From Aurifilum marmelostoma (taxonomy: Eukaryota; Ascomycota; Sordariomycetes; Diaporthales; Cryphonectriaceae), in NCBI GenBank assembly GCA_027559495.1, contig JAMXSV010000021.1, positions 186,001-250,000 on the forward strand: 64,000 bases of DNA, written 5' to 3'. This document shows positions 1 through 12,400 of the stretch, piece after piece (positions within the stretch are counted from its first letter, which is position 1; each line of letters starts with the position of its first letter). The notes beneath the pieces were generated by a model. That model did no database searches, was not told where the DNA came from, and saw only the letters and a list, made by a program, of their open reading frames with translations. Both the position numbers and the translations under genes were made by a program.

Positions 1-741
1 GTATTTGCCGTTCTGCAGCAAGCCCAGAGGCTGCCCGAACGTTAAGTCGCCCATGGCATCGAAGGTCGTGAATTGGAACAAGTCGACCATGTTTGAAGCT
101 ACGTCCGTCTCTGCAGCTTCCTTGAGCCTCGAGACCAGCATGTCGGCATGTCGTCGGAACAGCGGCTCTTGCGCTTTGATTGCCCGGTCGGAGAAGGCTG
201 GCGCGAAGATGCGACGTAGACGACGGTGCTGATCGGGTTCAAGGTAGTTGTTGATACCTCTCACGCCTAGCTTTATGTCAGCTTGCAATTACTGGCTCAG
301 GAAAGCTGGTCCACCCTTACCACTCGTGGTGTTCACGAACCACTCCTTCGCCTTGAGGAATTCCTTGGTGCCTTTTGTATGGCTATGGACTGCCTTCCAA
401 GCCTCTCCGCCGTGGTCGACGTAGCTCAGATCGTTTGGACTAAACCGGACCACACTCCCGTACTTGGAATGCAGTTCCAACATCCAGGCGATTTGATTTC
501 CGGTGATGGCACTTATCCACCACGGAATTCGGCTGACAGCGGCCAGGGCAGGCCCTGGGTAACCGGCAAGGGGATGCAGGGTGAGCGAGTATATGGCATC
601 ACCGAGGAGGTACACGATGAGCAATGAAACCAGACTTGCCACAATACGGCTGCCTGTGAGGCCATCTTGAGGCAATAGATCAATCATTGCAGCCATTTCT
701 GAGAACGGTTCCAAGCTTAAGAGGATGCAATTTGGAATCAT
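1..741 (-). CDS. Cytochrome P450, N-terminal part (runs off left edge)
   Basis: Only the first part of a microsomal P450 monooxygenase is in the window. Exon 1 (741 down to 321) encodes an N-terminal membrane anchor (LVSLLIVYLLGDAIYSLTLHP) followed by the Pro-rich hinge LAGYPGPALAAVSRIPWW, the usual ER-anchor layout. An intron at 267-320 (54 nt, GTAAGG...GCTGAC...CTAG on the minus strand) joins in phase to exon 2 (266 to the edge). Exon 2 carries the helix-C block YLEPDQHRRLRRIFAPAFSD and then QEPLFRRHADMLV and FDAMGDLTFG, typical of fungal secondary-metabolism P450s resembling the CYP65/isotrichodermin-hydroxylase group. The I-helix, ExxR and haem Cys lie outside the window, so activity cannot be judged. 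A second Met at 696 is an equally possible start. Its neighbour is a terpene synthase remnant on the same strand, suggesting terpenoid oxidation; that is inference. Confidence 0.85.
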
Positions 742-1699
742 CTACAAAGCAATCCCCTTCAGAGAAATCAGTCGGGCCATTGATAAATACTCTATCTACC
801 GCCTCTGAGTCTCGGAAAGCCGAGACGCACAGATGGGAATAAATCAATATCGTATAATTACTGAACGCGGATCCTGAGATCTTGGGAGAAGACTGACCGC
901 TCTAGGCATCTAGGCAGCGAGAAGAAGCCATCACTGCCACAAGTGCTTTGACAACGCAAAGCGTTCCTATAGGATTTAGCGATGTCAATCAAAGCTCCAC
1001 CAACAACCTTGGGATTTCCGCCCGCTCCAGGAAGTTCTCCGGCCGAGGTAAGCCGTGTCCTCGCCAGGTCGGCCCCCTGGTCCAGTACACCCTACTTCTG
1101 GGGGTCCACCACCCGGTACGGTGCGAAGACATGCCGCCATTGCCAAAGCTGTACAGTCAAGAAGAGATGATAGATGACACGCTGGTCGCAGCCAACCGTT
1201 CCATTTCGTGCCAGAAATAGATATGCAATGGCGCCACGTCGATCAGAGGAGTGACGACGCTGTCTTCCTTCACATGTGAGAAGTTCCTCCCGGAGTCCGT
1301 GCTTCAAGTCACAGGTCTCGTTTCGAACCTGGCGTTCTCATAGCCGTTTTTCGGCATGTTGTGGGAGGATTTCCCCAAGGTATGAAAATAGGCACCCAAA
1401 GATATCCCGAGAAACGGCTACAGTTGAAGATGCCAGGCGAGCGGAGAGCCCACAGCGGTGTGTGCTGTTGGTAATCAAAGCAAACTATAATCACCGGCGT
1501 GCTTTCGCCCTCTTCTTCTTCACCCCTGTGCGCTCTGATATAGACCTATCTCGATGCAGAACACAAGGATGAGTGGTGATTATGCGTAACGAAGTATAAA
1601 AACCATGAATACAATCTAATAGAATATGATGCATGACAATTTTCCCGCCCAGAAACCTCCCTTTCCCAAAATGTCAGGGAGGATGGATCTCTCCCATGT
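742..1699. other. Intergenic between P450 and terpene synthase remnant
   Basis: No supportable gene. Short overlapping open frames occur on both strands around 950-1310 but show no family motif and no consistent frame. The stretch is the upstream region of the P450 and the downstream region of the terpene synthase fragment. Confidence 0.5.
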
Positions 1700-2340
1700 T
1701 CACATCTTTGTGTCGTCCACAGGAACAGGCCCCAGAGTTTCCTCACCGACCACTTTGGGCAAGAGGCCCAAACACCTCGTCTTCTTGACCTCCATCCCCC
1801 GCCTCCCAAAGTCTCTCTCGGTCTCGTACGACCAGTGAAAGACAACGCCCACGCACACGGCCATCCCGTTCACGAGCTTCTGCACCTCGAGATCGACGGG
1901 GCCGATCCGCCGCGGAAGCTCGAGATACAGGCGACAGAACCGCTCAACCATGGTCGTGCTCATGTCGCCCGCCTTGGCAAGAGCAGCCTGCACTCCCAGG
2001 CCGAGCTGTCTCATGATCACGGTGACTATGTTGTGCTGGTCGTCACCTACAGCCTGCTCCTTGTTGTAAGACAGGACGTCGTTGGAGATGTAGATGAGGT
2101 CGACCGCGATCGTCTCTAGCTCGACGAGGGTCGGGTGCTGCCGGACCTCGTCCGGGATGTCCAGGTCCATCTCGTAGAGGGTGATGGTGGCTGGTACCCC
2201 GGACGTGAGTCCCCGTAGGCGCATGAACCTCTCTAGGTCCCGGACATGGGACGTGGCTCTGTCCTCTGCCTGGTGGGCTACCGCCGTCACGTAGTCCTTC
2301 CAGCTCTTGACGAAGCGTCTGCGGAATGTTTTGGTACACG
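1700..2340 (-). pseudogene. Class I terpene synthase, C-terminal half only
   Basis: The minus strand encodes about 200 residues matching the C-terminal half of fungal sesquiterpene-type synthases. It starts at RRRFVKSWKDYV, followed by RFMRLRGLTSGVPATITLYE, and then the metal-binding NSE motif as NDVLSYNKE (NDxxSxxKE) about 90 residues on. Near the end comes HWSYETERDF, at the place of the usual C-terminal active-site aromatic/Arg segment. The stop at 1700 is natural. Upstream, the reading frame is closed by a TAA about 16 codons before the conserved block. A possible acceptor (ttccgcag) ends at 2319. I could not find the N-terminal half with its Asp-rich DDxxD/E motif in any minus-strand frame up to about 4 kb. 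The gene is therefore either truncated, or carries distant or degenerate 5' exons that I cannot read. Without the Asp-rich motif it could not ionise farnesyl diphosphate. Confidence 0.6.
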
Positions 2341-4594
2341 TGGCGGGAGATCGAAAATTAGGAGGCCCACTGAATGCAGTGACTTATAGCACGACAGAGT
2401 AGTATCCAACTTGGAAGAAAAGGGGAGGAAGAGACACCCACGTCTGTGTCTCCTTGTTAACCACACCTCGTCACCACTTGAAAACGCGGAAGCAGAACGA
2501 TATCTTGTGCAGAGGTGAAGCATAGAGATGTAACGACTTCCTTACTGACTAGTACATGCTACTGAAAGGATTCCCATATACTTCCTCCTATAATTACCTA
2601 TCCCTGTCCTTGGTATCTCGGTGTCAACTTTCCGTAGAAATTGATCGACAGGGCTGAAGAAGGAAGGCACGGGAGGGTATTTTGCCGAGGACCGTTGAAG
2701 CGGCGCAGCTACTGCCCTGTGTGGAGTTTGAGGATCAAGACAAGGTTGACCTTCCTAAAGACCTTGTGTGCTGTGAACCGTACCATCTGGTTGATCATGT
2801 GGCTCAGAGATGAAAGGGTACTGAGCTGCTGCTCACCTTGGGGGTTTGGAGAGAACGGCCCAAGATCCTGATGCATGGTCTTTGTGGGCAACGCCTGTGC
2901 TACCGTTGAAACAGTGCCCCTGCCGCACTTCAGAGGGGCACAGTTCACAGCGATAAGAGCCGCGATGATGACTGTCATATACACGAAAACGAATACCTTG
3001 TCTTCCACAACCTTGTGTGCATATTATCCCAGGACCAGGGAGATGAAGATATGTAGCTCGCTCTTGTAGTGGGAGAACCAAAGAGAACCCAAGCTCCGTC
3101 AGGATGTCTCAAAGGTCAATGTGCCTCAGTATCATCCGGAGGGAGGGGATCTTTGGTGGCAAGTGGCGAGCTAATTCCCCAGATGAGCAAGCCCAGAGTG
3201 TGCATGTCTTGAAGCAAAGCTGATCAAGGGCAAGCCCTAGCCTCGAGGACATCTGCCTATTCTTCTTGACCACAGCGGTAATGCAAGCACCTGCGTGCAG
3301 TGGTCACGTTTTCTCCCAAGGCGCCCTGTTGAAATACATCAGCCACCTGATCCAGGCTTAAGTAAGGTTTGATTGATAAATGCCAGAGATAGAAGCATTG
3401 CTCCAATCAGACAGGTAAACCATGGTCTTCCGCACATTGTGGCTAGGAAGTCGTCCATTATGAAAGGTTGATCATCATGAAAGAGCTTGGCGAGGGGGCG
3501 GAAGGGAAAATGCAGCACGCAGAGCGAGTTGTGCAAGGAGGAAGAATACTCACTCAAAGAGCAAGGCTGTCCCGGTGCCCTGGATGACCAAGAGAATGTT
3601 ACCATCAGACAGGCGAGCTCATGGGAACCAAGGCCACGGGGGCTTGCTAGTGGAGCGCAGAAACTTAGGAATGGAACTGGATCAGCCGAAGTGCCAGCAT
3701 GTGTCCAGGAAGGATCGTAGGCGAACCCAGCTGGGTTTTTCTGAAGCCTTCTCGTTGGGTCCCATTCAGCAGGCGACGTCCAGGGAAAAGGTGGGAGTTG
3801 CCCTGTCTCGATCCTTCGCTGAGCACATTATGCGGGTCGGGCACCATGAGGTCCGTCCTCGATGACCTAGTCGTATGCAAGGTCGAAGCGACTGCTGCTC
3901 TGATGAGAGCAAACATCAGTGCCGGCTTCGAGACGTCATGATCGATGTGGTGTGTAGGATAGTCGTCATAACCATCGTGTAGACGTAGTGGGAGACAGGT
4001 CCGCTTTGATGGCCAGGCATGCACTGTATATGACTATGTCTTAGGGAACGAGCGAAGGAGCCTGAGCAGACTCTTCTTGCTCAATGACTGGGTCTGGAAG
4101 GTATAGTGAGCAAAGGCGGGCTCGTGAAGCCCACCCACGTTTGTGGAAGACGTCTCGACAACATTGAGACCCATCCGAGAACGCTCTATGCTCGAGGACC
4201 TGAAAATTAGCCCTTTCTGGAACAACGAAGAATCAGCGGTTGTTCGACAGCCACAAGACATGGCCCTGTGGGTCTGCGCCATATCCAGACCGATCGGTGC
4301 TGACAAGCTGAGTGGAAGTGGTAAACAGAGCGGACAGAAGAAGGGAGGATGGTGTTCTGCAGTGGGCCGCTGGCTGTAAACAGGGCCAAGATTAGTGGGG
4401 GTTAATGGTGCTGGAGTGATGAATAAGCAGAGGCTAGAGACCCCTACACGCAGTGACATTTCCAGCACTGTAGCACTGCAATGGTGCATGACGACCACGC
4501 CAGCACCGCTCCTCGCCCTGCGCCCTCGTTCCGACCAAGACACACCATGCATGCCTGGCAGGAGAGAGCTGCTGCTTGAGCCTCTTTTCCCACA
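2341..4594. other. Decayed or non-coding stretch upstream of the terpene synthase
   Basis: About 2.2 kb with no intact gene. Two fragments look exon-like on the minus strand: one at about 3548-3618 reading LSDGNILLVIQGTGTALLFE and ending in a consensus GTGAGT donor, and one around 3355-3452 reading MDDFLATMCGRPWF and then a hydrophobic run. Stops and frame changes separate them. This fits a broken gene, but no family could be assigned. Confidence 0.4.
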
Positions 4595-6347
4595 ATGAAC
4601 AACGAGCAGTTCCGGAAGCTGTTGCAGGCCGACTCGGCCCAGGCGGCGGCGAGAGGTGGCGGCGAGCAGAATGGCGGCGCGTCTTCATCCCCCCCCAAGA
4701 CGCTTTGGCAGCGCTGCTGGGTCTTCTGCTGCCGCCGCGCTGGGCTCGCGCCAGAGGTCCAGCATACCCATGACACCGTAGGCGAATTCATTTCACGGGA
4801 ACAGAAGGACTTCCCCAGCTGACCACTCGTCACACAATAGGCGATCCGTCGCAGGAGCAGGCCGAGTCGATTTCGCCCGCCAGCTCGCCGAGCGCAACAG
4901 CCAGGACCGACCACAAAAGAAGCTGCGCACGTCCGCGCCCAAGGGCAGCAAGTTTGGCGAGGGATACGTCGACCGTGCGAAGGCGAGGCAGCAGGAGCAG
5001 CAAGAAGAAGACGAGAAGGCGGCGCGGATAAAAGCGCTGGAGGAGTCGCTCAAGAAAGAGGAGATCGACCAGGCGACCTTTGAGAAGCTGCGGGACGAGA
5101 TTGCGGGCGGGGATCTGTCGAGCACACACCTGATAAAAGGGCTGGACTTCAAGCTGCTCGAGAGGGTCAGGAAGGGCGAGGATGTCTTTAATGGGAAACC
5201 ACCTCCTGCTGCTGCAAAAGTTGACAAAGAGCAAGGGGATGAGGAGGCCGGGGAGCCCTCGGAGGATGTGGACGATGCGTTTGAGCAGCTTGAGGACAAG
5301 GAAGTCACGGCTATAGTCAAGGACACGACCAGGAAGAAGAAGGGCCAGCTGGCGACAACGTCGCTGGTGCCAGGGCAGAAGCGGACGAGAGACCAGATCC
5401 TGGCAGCGATGAAGGCAGCCCGAGAGGCAGCCAAGGCGAAACAGGAAGAGTCAGCGCTGGGCTCGAGATTCAAGAAGATCGGCGCCAAGAAGGAACCCGG
5501 CTCGAGAATAGAGCGCGACGCAAAGGGCAGGGAGGTGCTCATCATCGTGGACGAGGACGGGAACGAGAGGCGCAAGGTCAGAAAGGTCGCAGCCGAGGTC
5601 GAGAAAGAGCGCGAGGCGTTCAAGGTGGACCCGAATGCCGAGGTACTGGGCATGGACGTCCCGGAATACTACCAGAAGAAGTTACAGGAGCAGCAGGAGA
5701 AGGAGGCGGAGGAGGACATCAAGATGTTCTCTGACGTGGAGTCAGACTACGACCCACTACGAGGGCTGGACTCGGACTCTGACGACAGCGATGCATCCGA
5801 GGGCGAGGCAAAGCCGAAGCAAGCCAGCGCCGACGAGGACAGCCGCTCACCAAAGAGCGAGGGCGAGATCGAGGCACAAAGTCCACCGCGGGCCAAGGTG
5901 TCGGCACAAGCGCCGGCACAACACCCTCGGAGCTACTTCAAGACCAACCTGATATCAGAGCAGCAGACCAGCGGCCCCGCACTGAACGACCCGTCCGTGC
6001 TGGCAGCCCTCAAGAAGGCCAAGACGCTGAATGCAGCTGCCAGGTCTGAGGAGGAGCAAAGGGCGGCGGAACAGCAGGAGAGACTGAAGAAGAAGCTGGC
6101 AAGCGCAGACAGGGATGCCGACGACCTCGACATGGGCTTTGGAACGAACCGCATGGAGGACGAAGAGGACATGGAGGAAGACGGCAAGGTCAAGCTATCT
6201 GCGTGGGGAGACGACGGCGACGGCGAAGAAGGCCGCGGCGGAGGCAAGAACAAGCGGAAGAGGGGGCCCAAGAAGAGGAAGGGCGACGGCAACAATTTTG
6301 CTGATGTGATGAAGGTTCTTGAGAAGAGAAAGGCGACTGAGTCGTAG
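4595..6347 (+). CDS. RED/IK-like splicing factor (RED N-terminal domain)
   Basis: Spliceosomal RED/IK protein (plant SMU2 type), which in other eukaryotes pairs with SMU1 and enters the B complex; expected in the nucleus. The start is fixed by the conserved MNNEQFRKLLQADS. The RED_N region follows: LGSRQRSSIPMTP, then VDFARQLAER, KKLRTSAPKGSKFGEGYVDRA, then FKLLERVRKGEDVF. Long acidic/Lys-rich coiled stretches and a basic tail (KNKRKRGPKKRKG, a likely nuclear signal) end at TAG 6347. One intron, 4778-4840 (63 nt, GTAGGC...GCTGAC...ATAG), joins MTP to RSVAGAGRVDFARQ. Within exon 1 the frame breaks at the C8 run 4689-4696. Reading it as seven C restores SSPPRRFGSAAG and an uninterrupted protein of 562 residues. 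A sequencing length error is the simplest reading. No operon context; the next gene lies 0.9 kb downstream. Confidence 0.88.
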
Positions 6348-6419
6348 GTCAGCCTGCCTTGTTTGTCTGCCTCTCTTGTCCTCCTGTCCTGCAAGACTGA
6401 GATGAGAAGGGCGAGGAGG

Positions 6420-6420
6420 A

Positions 6421-6461
<41 letters not shown>
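6420..6461. repeat. (CA)n followed by (GA)n microsatellite
   Basis: About nine CA units pass directly into about eleven GA units, 70 bp after the stop of the RED-like gene, so likely within its 3' UTR. Confidence 0.95.
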
Positions 6462-6740
6462 CACTTTTAGTCAGAAATGACGCCGTCATGAATGCCAACA
6501 ACCTGTGATACCCTACCTCTCGTACAGTACCTTGGGGAAGTACACCCTCAGCCGCCACTCATCACCACGATCTGCACCCACACTCCAGGCCTGTCAGCTT
6601 TTACACTCCCTCTCTTCTGACAACTGACACACAGCTGAAAAGGCCAGTCTCTCTCGCCCCGCACACACAAAGAATGACTCACCCCATCAAGTGATCTTTT
6701 GATTGATTATTACGTATATTGATTCATCTTCTCTTCCTCC

Positions 6741-6767
6741 AAAAAAAAAAAAAAAAAAAAAAAAAAA
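6741..6767. repeat. A27 homopolymer
   Basis: Uninterrupted run of 27 A between two convergently unremarkable spacer segments. It lacks target-site duplications that I could recognise, so no retroposon is claimed. Confidence 0.9.
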
Positions 6768-7252
6768 GAAAGCTGGTCGTCTATAAGTAGTCGGAGCGAG
6801 GTTTGAAGCGCAGTTCCCTCCCCCGAGCAGAGAAAGAAACCGGCTCACATGCCGTGAGAAGAAAAAATAGTGGGTTTCTCCAAACCTCCGCTCCCGGGCC
6901 ATCACCCAAACTTGCTGAGTCGAACCCGCCCGCCGCTCCGCCCGAAGAGAAAGAAGGCCTTCATATCTCCGACCGGCATTGGACAAAGTGTACACGTTGG
7001 CATCGGACTCTCGGACGACACATGCACACACGCGAAGTCTTGCTGCAGAGAAAAAGTCTGAGCGACGGGACTTGAACCTCCTCTTTTGGTCTTTCTTTTT
7101 TTTTTTCCCGCCTCTTTTTATTCCAGCATTGCGGCTCATCATCCGTGCAGCTCACTGAACACAGCGGACTCGATTTTTTTCCCCGCCCTTCTCTCTCTTA
7201 AGTTCTCGCTGTCAGATATCTTGATCGCCTCACCTGCTCTGATCTCAATACC

Positions 7253-9405
7253 ATGGCTGATACCACACAAGAACCCGTCCCAGTATGGCTCGACTGCGAC
7301 CCAGGACACGATGTAAGTCGGATTGACCACTGCCCCTTTCTCGATCAGCAAGCCCCAGGGACACTGTTACAGTCACCTCACCTCGCCTCTGCTCTTGTCA
7401 CACTGGCGCAAAGCCTCGAGCAACCGCATGCAGCTTGGAGGAACGGGCTGCCGCCGCCGCCGCACGTCATAGCATGCCATGTCCAGTGGCTTTTCTTGAT
7501 TTTCTTGTACGACCATGTGACAGTGGCCAGATGATGTGGTCCACCGTTGTACCAGGTCCGGCATCTTTGTGTCCTGCATGTCTCAGCCACCAGATGCTGC
7601 AGGTGAAACCGCGCGCATACACCTACACACGCTGACCAAAACCCGTCTTCTTCTCCGCCTAGGACGTCTTTGCCATCCTCCTCGCAGCCTACCATCCTGG
7701 CATCAGGCTGCTTGGAATCTCGACCATCTTTGGCAATGCTCCTCTAGAGTATGTTCATCCGTCTCCAGCCAGTGATCTATCCCTCGCCTATCTTATGAGA
7801 TATAGAATGATGAAAAAAAGAAGAAAAAAAAAAGACGGGAACTTCTCAAAGGACTGACCTTGACCCTCCAGAAAGACAACCTGGAACGCAGCCAGCGTCC
7901 TGACCGCCATCTCCAAGCACAACCAGGTGCCCATCTACCCAGGCGCCGCCTCCCCCTCGCAGAGGCCACACCTGGCCGCCAACGCAGAGGACATCCATGG
8001 CGAGTCCGGCCTCGACGGCACCAGCCTGCTGCCGGAGCCCCTCGTGGCCGCGCGCACCGATGTCCCCGCCGTCGAGGCCGCCGCCGCCGCCCTGCGGTCC
8101 TGTGCGCCGGGCACGGCGTGGGTGGTGGCCACGGGGAGCATGACGAATGCTGCGCGGCTGTTCCAGACGTATCCTGACCTGGTGGGACATGTAAAAGGGC
8201 TGAGTATTATGGGGGGCGCGATTGGGGATGGGCATAGTATGTTTACTGTTTCCTCTTTCAGCCTTGACTATGTCTGGTTTCGGATCATATGGACTGATTT
8301 GGATTTCTTCTGATGGTAGCAAATGCGGTGTATGGTATTGTGGACGGCAAGGCGAGAGTTGGGAACTGGACGCCCTGGGCAGAATTGTGAGTTGGCTTTT
8401 CCCGTCTCATCCTCATTTCCTGTCGTACGAGGAAGCACAGTCTCCTCTCTGCCTCTCTCACTGAAGGATCTTGAGGAGAAAACCCGTGACTACACTACAC
8501 TGTCCCGTCCTGCCTCATGTCATTACAAGACTCACCTGCTAAACATGACCACCCAACCAACACAGCAACATCATCATCGACCCCGAGGCCGCAGCCTTCA
8601 TCTTCGACAACAAGCCCCTCGCGGCCAAGACGACCATCCTGCCCCTGGACGTCACCCACCTCGTGCTGGCCCGGCAGGACGTGCAGGAGCTGCTCCTCTA
8701 CGGGCCCGGCAAGGGCCAAGACGGCGTGCTGGACCGGAGCAAGGTGGCATCGGTGGAGACGACGGGCCAGAGGAAGGGCAAGACGACGCTGCGGACGATG
8801 CTCGTCGAGCTGCTCATGTTCTTTGCCAAGACGTACAAGTGAGTTGTGTCTTGCCTCCCCCCCCCCCCCCCAAAAGAAAACAAGCAGTCTGTTTGTGTCG
8901 AAGCAACACACACACACACACACACAAGTCTACCACGGGTTCTGAAGAATCTGCTGCTAACCCTCTTCCAAAACCCCCAGAGACATGTTTGGCATCATCG
9001 AGGGCCCGCCCCCTCCACGACCCTCTGGCCGTGGCCGCCGTCCTCACCGGAACACCATGGGAGATCCCACTGTACGACTACCAAGACGAGAACACCAGCA
9101 GCCTCGACCCAGCATCGTCGTCATCATCCACAGGAGCAGCAGCAGCAGCATCATCATCATCGTCCACACCCACAAACAAGCAGCGCGAGCGCTTTGACGT
9201 CAAGGTCGTCACAGAGGGCACGCACGAGGAGGCCCAGCGCCCTGGCTCGAGGTCCCAGCTCGGCCGGACCATCGCCACCCTGTTGCCGGCGGGCCAGGAA
9301 GGGGTGAGGATCCCGAGGGGCCTGGACATCCCCATGTTCTGGCGAGTAATGGAGGAGTGCGTCCAGCGGGCGGACGAGGCGAATGAGGCTGCGGGGAGAA
9401 CTTAG
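7253..9405 (+). CDS. Inosine-uridine-preferring nucleoside hydrolase (six exons)
   Basis: Hydrolyses ribonucleosides to base and ribose in purine/pyrimidine salvage. Exons: 7253-7312, 7663-7748, 7872-8236, 8320-8386, 8566-8838, 8981-9405; all introns GT-AG (the first is 350 nt, long for the gene). Family signatures: VWLDCDPGHDDVFAILLA, the N-terminal Asp cluster that binds Ca2+, formed across intron 1; ISTIFGNAPLEKTTWNA; VATGSMTNAARLFQTYPDL; LSIMGGAIGDGHTNAVYG; EFNIIIDPEAAAFIF; and LHDPLAVAAVLTG carrying the C-terminal metal-site Asp/His context. The last exon has an insertion of Ser/Ala-rich repeats (about 9116-9170) before FDVKVVTEGTHEEAQ. The frame breaks at the C5 run 9009-9013; reading four C turns EGPP into EGPPLHDPLAV as the family requires and yields 424 residues. 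Probably cytosolic, since no signal peptide is visible. Confidence 0.9.
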
Positions 9406-12400
9406 ATCTCCTTGAAAGGGAAAAGAGAGAACTCCCAGCTCAAGGAGAAGAAAGGGCGTTGGTCTGGCCCTTCTGGAAGTTTCCCTTCCGTGCACCAACT
9501 GGGTCCGTCGCCGGCTATCTGTGCATAGAGGGAGCCCCTACTGTCCCCGGGGAAATGAGGACCCCTAAGTTTTTTTTCTTTTCTGATCTTCTAGAATGAA
9601 TAGAACTGATGGATAGACTGGCACACCTCCACACACAGACCTCACGCTAGAATTGGTGCTATTGCCCACGGCAAATGTAGGACCCGTGGAAAAAGGGGAC
9701 CCTCAAAGCCACCGACTCAAGGACTCCCTAAACTGGCCATCTCGAGAAAGGCAAGAGGAGAGAGTGACATGGGCCATCTTGGTCGGCACCTCTGCTGCTG
9801 CTGCTGCTGAAAGCACCACAAGTCGTCTGTGCGGTGATGACCAGCTCGACAATAGTCCTCCTCATAGTATCTGGACTAGCATCAAGCACAGAGCCCCTCC
9901 CCCCCCCCCCCCCCTCGTCCCTCTTCTCGACGCCGCCCATCACAGCAAAAAGGATCCGGCGCTCTTGGTGCCCCCCACCCAACAAGGAAATTTCTTTCTC
10001 TTTTCACGATAGTGACCTGTACACACACACAAGTCCATCTTATCTAGCCCACAGGGCGCCCGCCCCCCTCATCCTATTTCTCCCCGGTTTCTCTGTCTTC
10101 CGTGCCGGCAGGCTACTACAGATGTCACCATTGGCGTTCCTGAGCGGGGGGGGGGGGGGCAAACAAAAATCTCGAACTCCCCATCTCCCAATGACCTCTA
10201 GTGTCCAAGTCGGCCTGGCCTTTGGGGGGGAGAGGGGGGGGGCGCCGGGGAGGATGCTGACTCGTTCCCATGGCGCATAGTGCCGGCTGAGGACCATCTG
10301 CCCAGGCACGTGCCAGGGTCCATGAATTTTTTTTCTTTTCGTCAAGATAAACAGATAGAAAATATGAAAGAGAACAAGAGCGTGAGAGAGAGAGAGAGAG
10401 AATGTGAAAAAAAAAAAGCCTCCACTTCCGCGGCCCCAGCGGGAACCCTCCGGCGGCCATGCCTCCCCCCCCCCCATCCTCTTCCAAGGTTCTCCTCTTC
10501 TCTTACCCTGGGTCTGAGGCGTTCGGTTCGACTGTTGGCCGGAACTATTGGGTGGGCCGTGATTGATCATGATGAGAAAGAGTCGTATTTCCCCCCCCTC
10601 TCTCCTAGAGGAGGAAAGTACATAAGTCAGAAAACGAAGAAGAGTGAGTGCTCAGCAGCAGAGAGAGGAGAGGGGGGGCCAAAAAAAAAAGAGATCATCT
10701 CTTTTGGGCATCAATTCCCTACCTCCTCCTCCTCCACACACAAAATAGTAGTAGTGTCTTGTCAATCTATCAAACCAATTCACCCTCCACAACTCATCAG
10801 ACTCCTGTGGAAATGGGGAACAGGATGCCAAGTACGGAGCCTACGCAAGCCTGCAAACCTCTATCTCGACAGGCAACCCTTGAGGACACCTGAGAGGCCA
10901 TGACGTCTGCCAAACTCTAGCTGCATATCCCAAAATTGGCCCAGCAGCAATAAAGTGACCCCTGCAGATAACATGTGTGGGTTACTCTCCGGGGGGGGGG
11001 GGGGAGAAGAGCAAGCTGCCCATACATAGTGCTAGTACAATCAACACGAAACCGCGCACATGTTTGTTGTTGTTGTTCTCCACTTTGCATAAAGTAAGGT
11101 GGTGTTGGATGAGAAGGAAGAAGAAAGAAAAAAAAGTGATCCAATCGCGAATCACCTTGTGCGCAGCTGTCCGCGCGTTGTTTCTTTCTGGGATTTGTGT
11201 GCTATGGACGATGGATGGATAACACGGCTATCCATAAATTAAATCATCAGATAATACGACATGATCAGATGACACGAAGAACTGCCTGGTCAACATGTAC
11301 ATGGTATCTCTCAGTTCTCAATCAGTACTTTTTCTCTCTATCTCTGAAAAAAAATACTCAATCATCTTGATCACGTTGTTGAGATGTCTGGAACCCCCCC
11401 CCCCCAAGTCCCAAAGTGACCACCGGCTGGCCCAGGAACCATGACAAGATCCTCTTCCCTTCGCACGTCCTGAGGAATTTTCAAGCTTTCTTTGTCCTGT
11501 GCACAGGCATATGTGTGCAGTATGAGCAAGGCTCCTTGTGGCGACTCAATGCGCATAAAGAGGCAACTGACAGGTGGAGTGTGGCTCATCTCTGAGGGGG
11601 ACAGGAGCCACACGCAACCCGGCGGCCTCAGCCGGGGGGAGGGGGGGGCGCGTTTGTGCATGACATGACTGTTGTGCAGAGGAGGGATCAAAGCGCTCCT
11701 CCATGCCACCGGATGACTAGCAAGCAGACGTAAGTACAATTACAGTATGTGTAAAACAAAGCCAAGGAGAAAAAGAGGCGAGGAGAGAGAGGAACATGCC
11801 GGTGATCATGACATGTTCTCTTTGTTTGACCAAAACCAACGCCGTCGCCTAAGCGTGCCAGTGGTGTAGGACCCAAGCAGGCGGGTTTCAACTGGCACCG
11901 TGGTAACCGTCCGACGACCAGAGCAGCCCGGACTCATCGACGATCCCTCTGCTCTGGGTGCCCACCTATCAGAACCCCTTGGCAAAAGAAAATAGATGAA
12001 AAAAAAGACGGCGGGCGACCAACTACTTGGTACGACTTCGGAAAGTATGCCCTAAAGAGATAAATCCTCCCTCCCCGAAGGCCCCCGGGGTCCCAGAGAT
12101 GATGCACTTGGAGCGGGCGACAGCAGCCAGCCAGAGAACAGACCTCGACCAGTACCACCCTGGACGCCGAGTGGCGAGAAATGATATTGCTGCCCACAAC
12201 GTGAGGGACTGAGGCACGATCACGGTGATGACGCTACATGAGATATCCTCGGCCGAGTCAGATCCTCGATTGCATCTCTGCCAATGGGGTGACCTGTGTA
12301 TGCTGTGAGACAAAGTTGCGGAGGCGCATGGATCGAATGGGGTCCTTCGCATGCATGGCACCAAAGGAGCTCCGAGGCAAAAAAAACCGTGGCAGCATAG

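Larger units (their letters stand above)
6348..7252. other. Intergenic spacer and promoter of the nucleoside hydrolase
   Basis: No gene seen. It contains a (CA)n/(GA)n microsatellite (6420-6461), an A27 tract (6741-6767) and a pyrimidine-rich leader (about 7080-7250) directly before the ATG at 7253, as is usual for fungal promoters. Confidence 0.6.
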
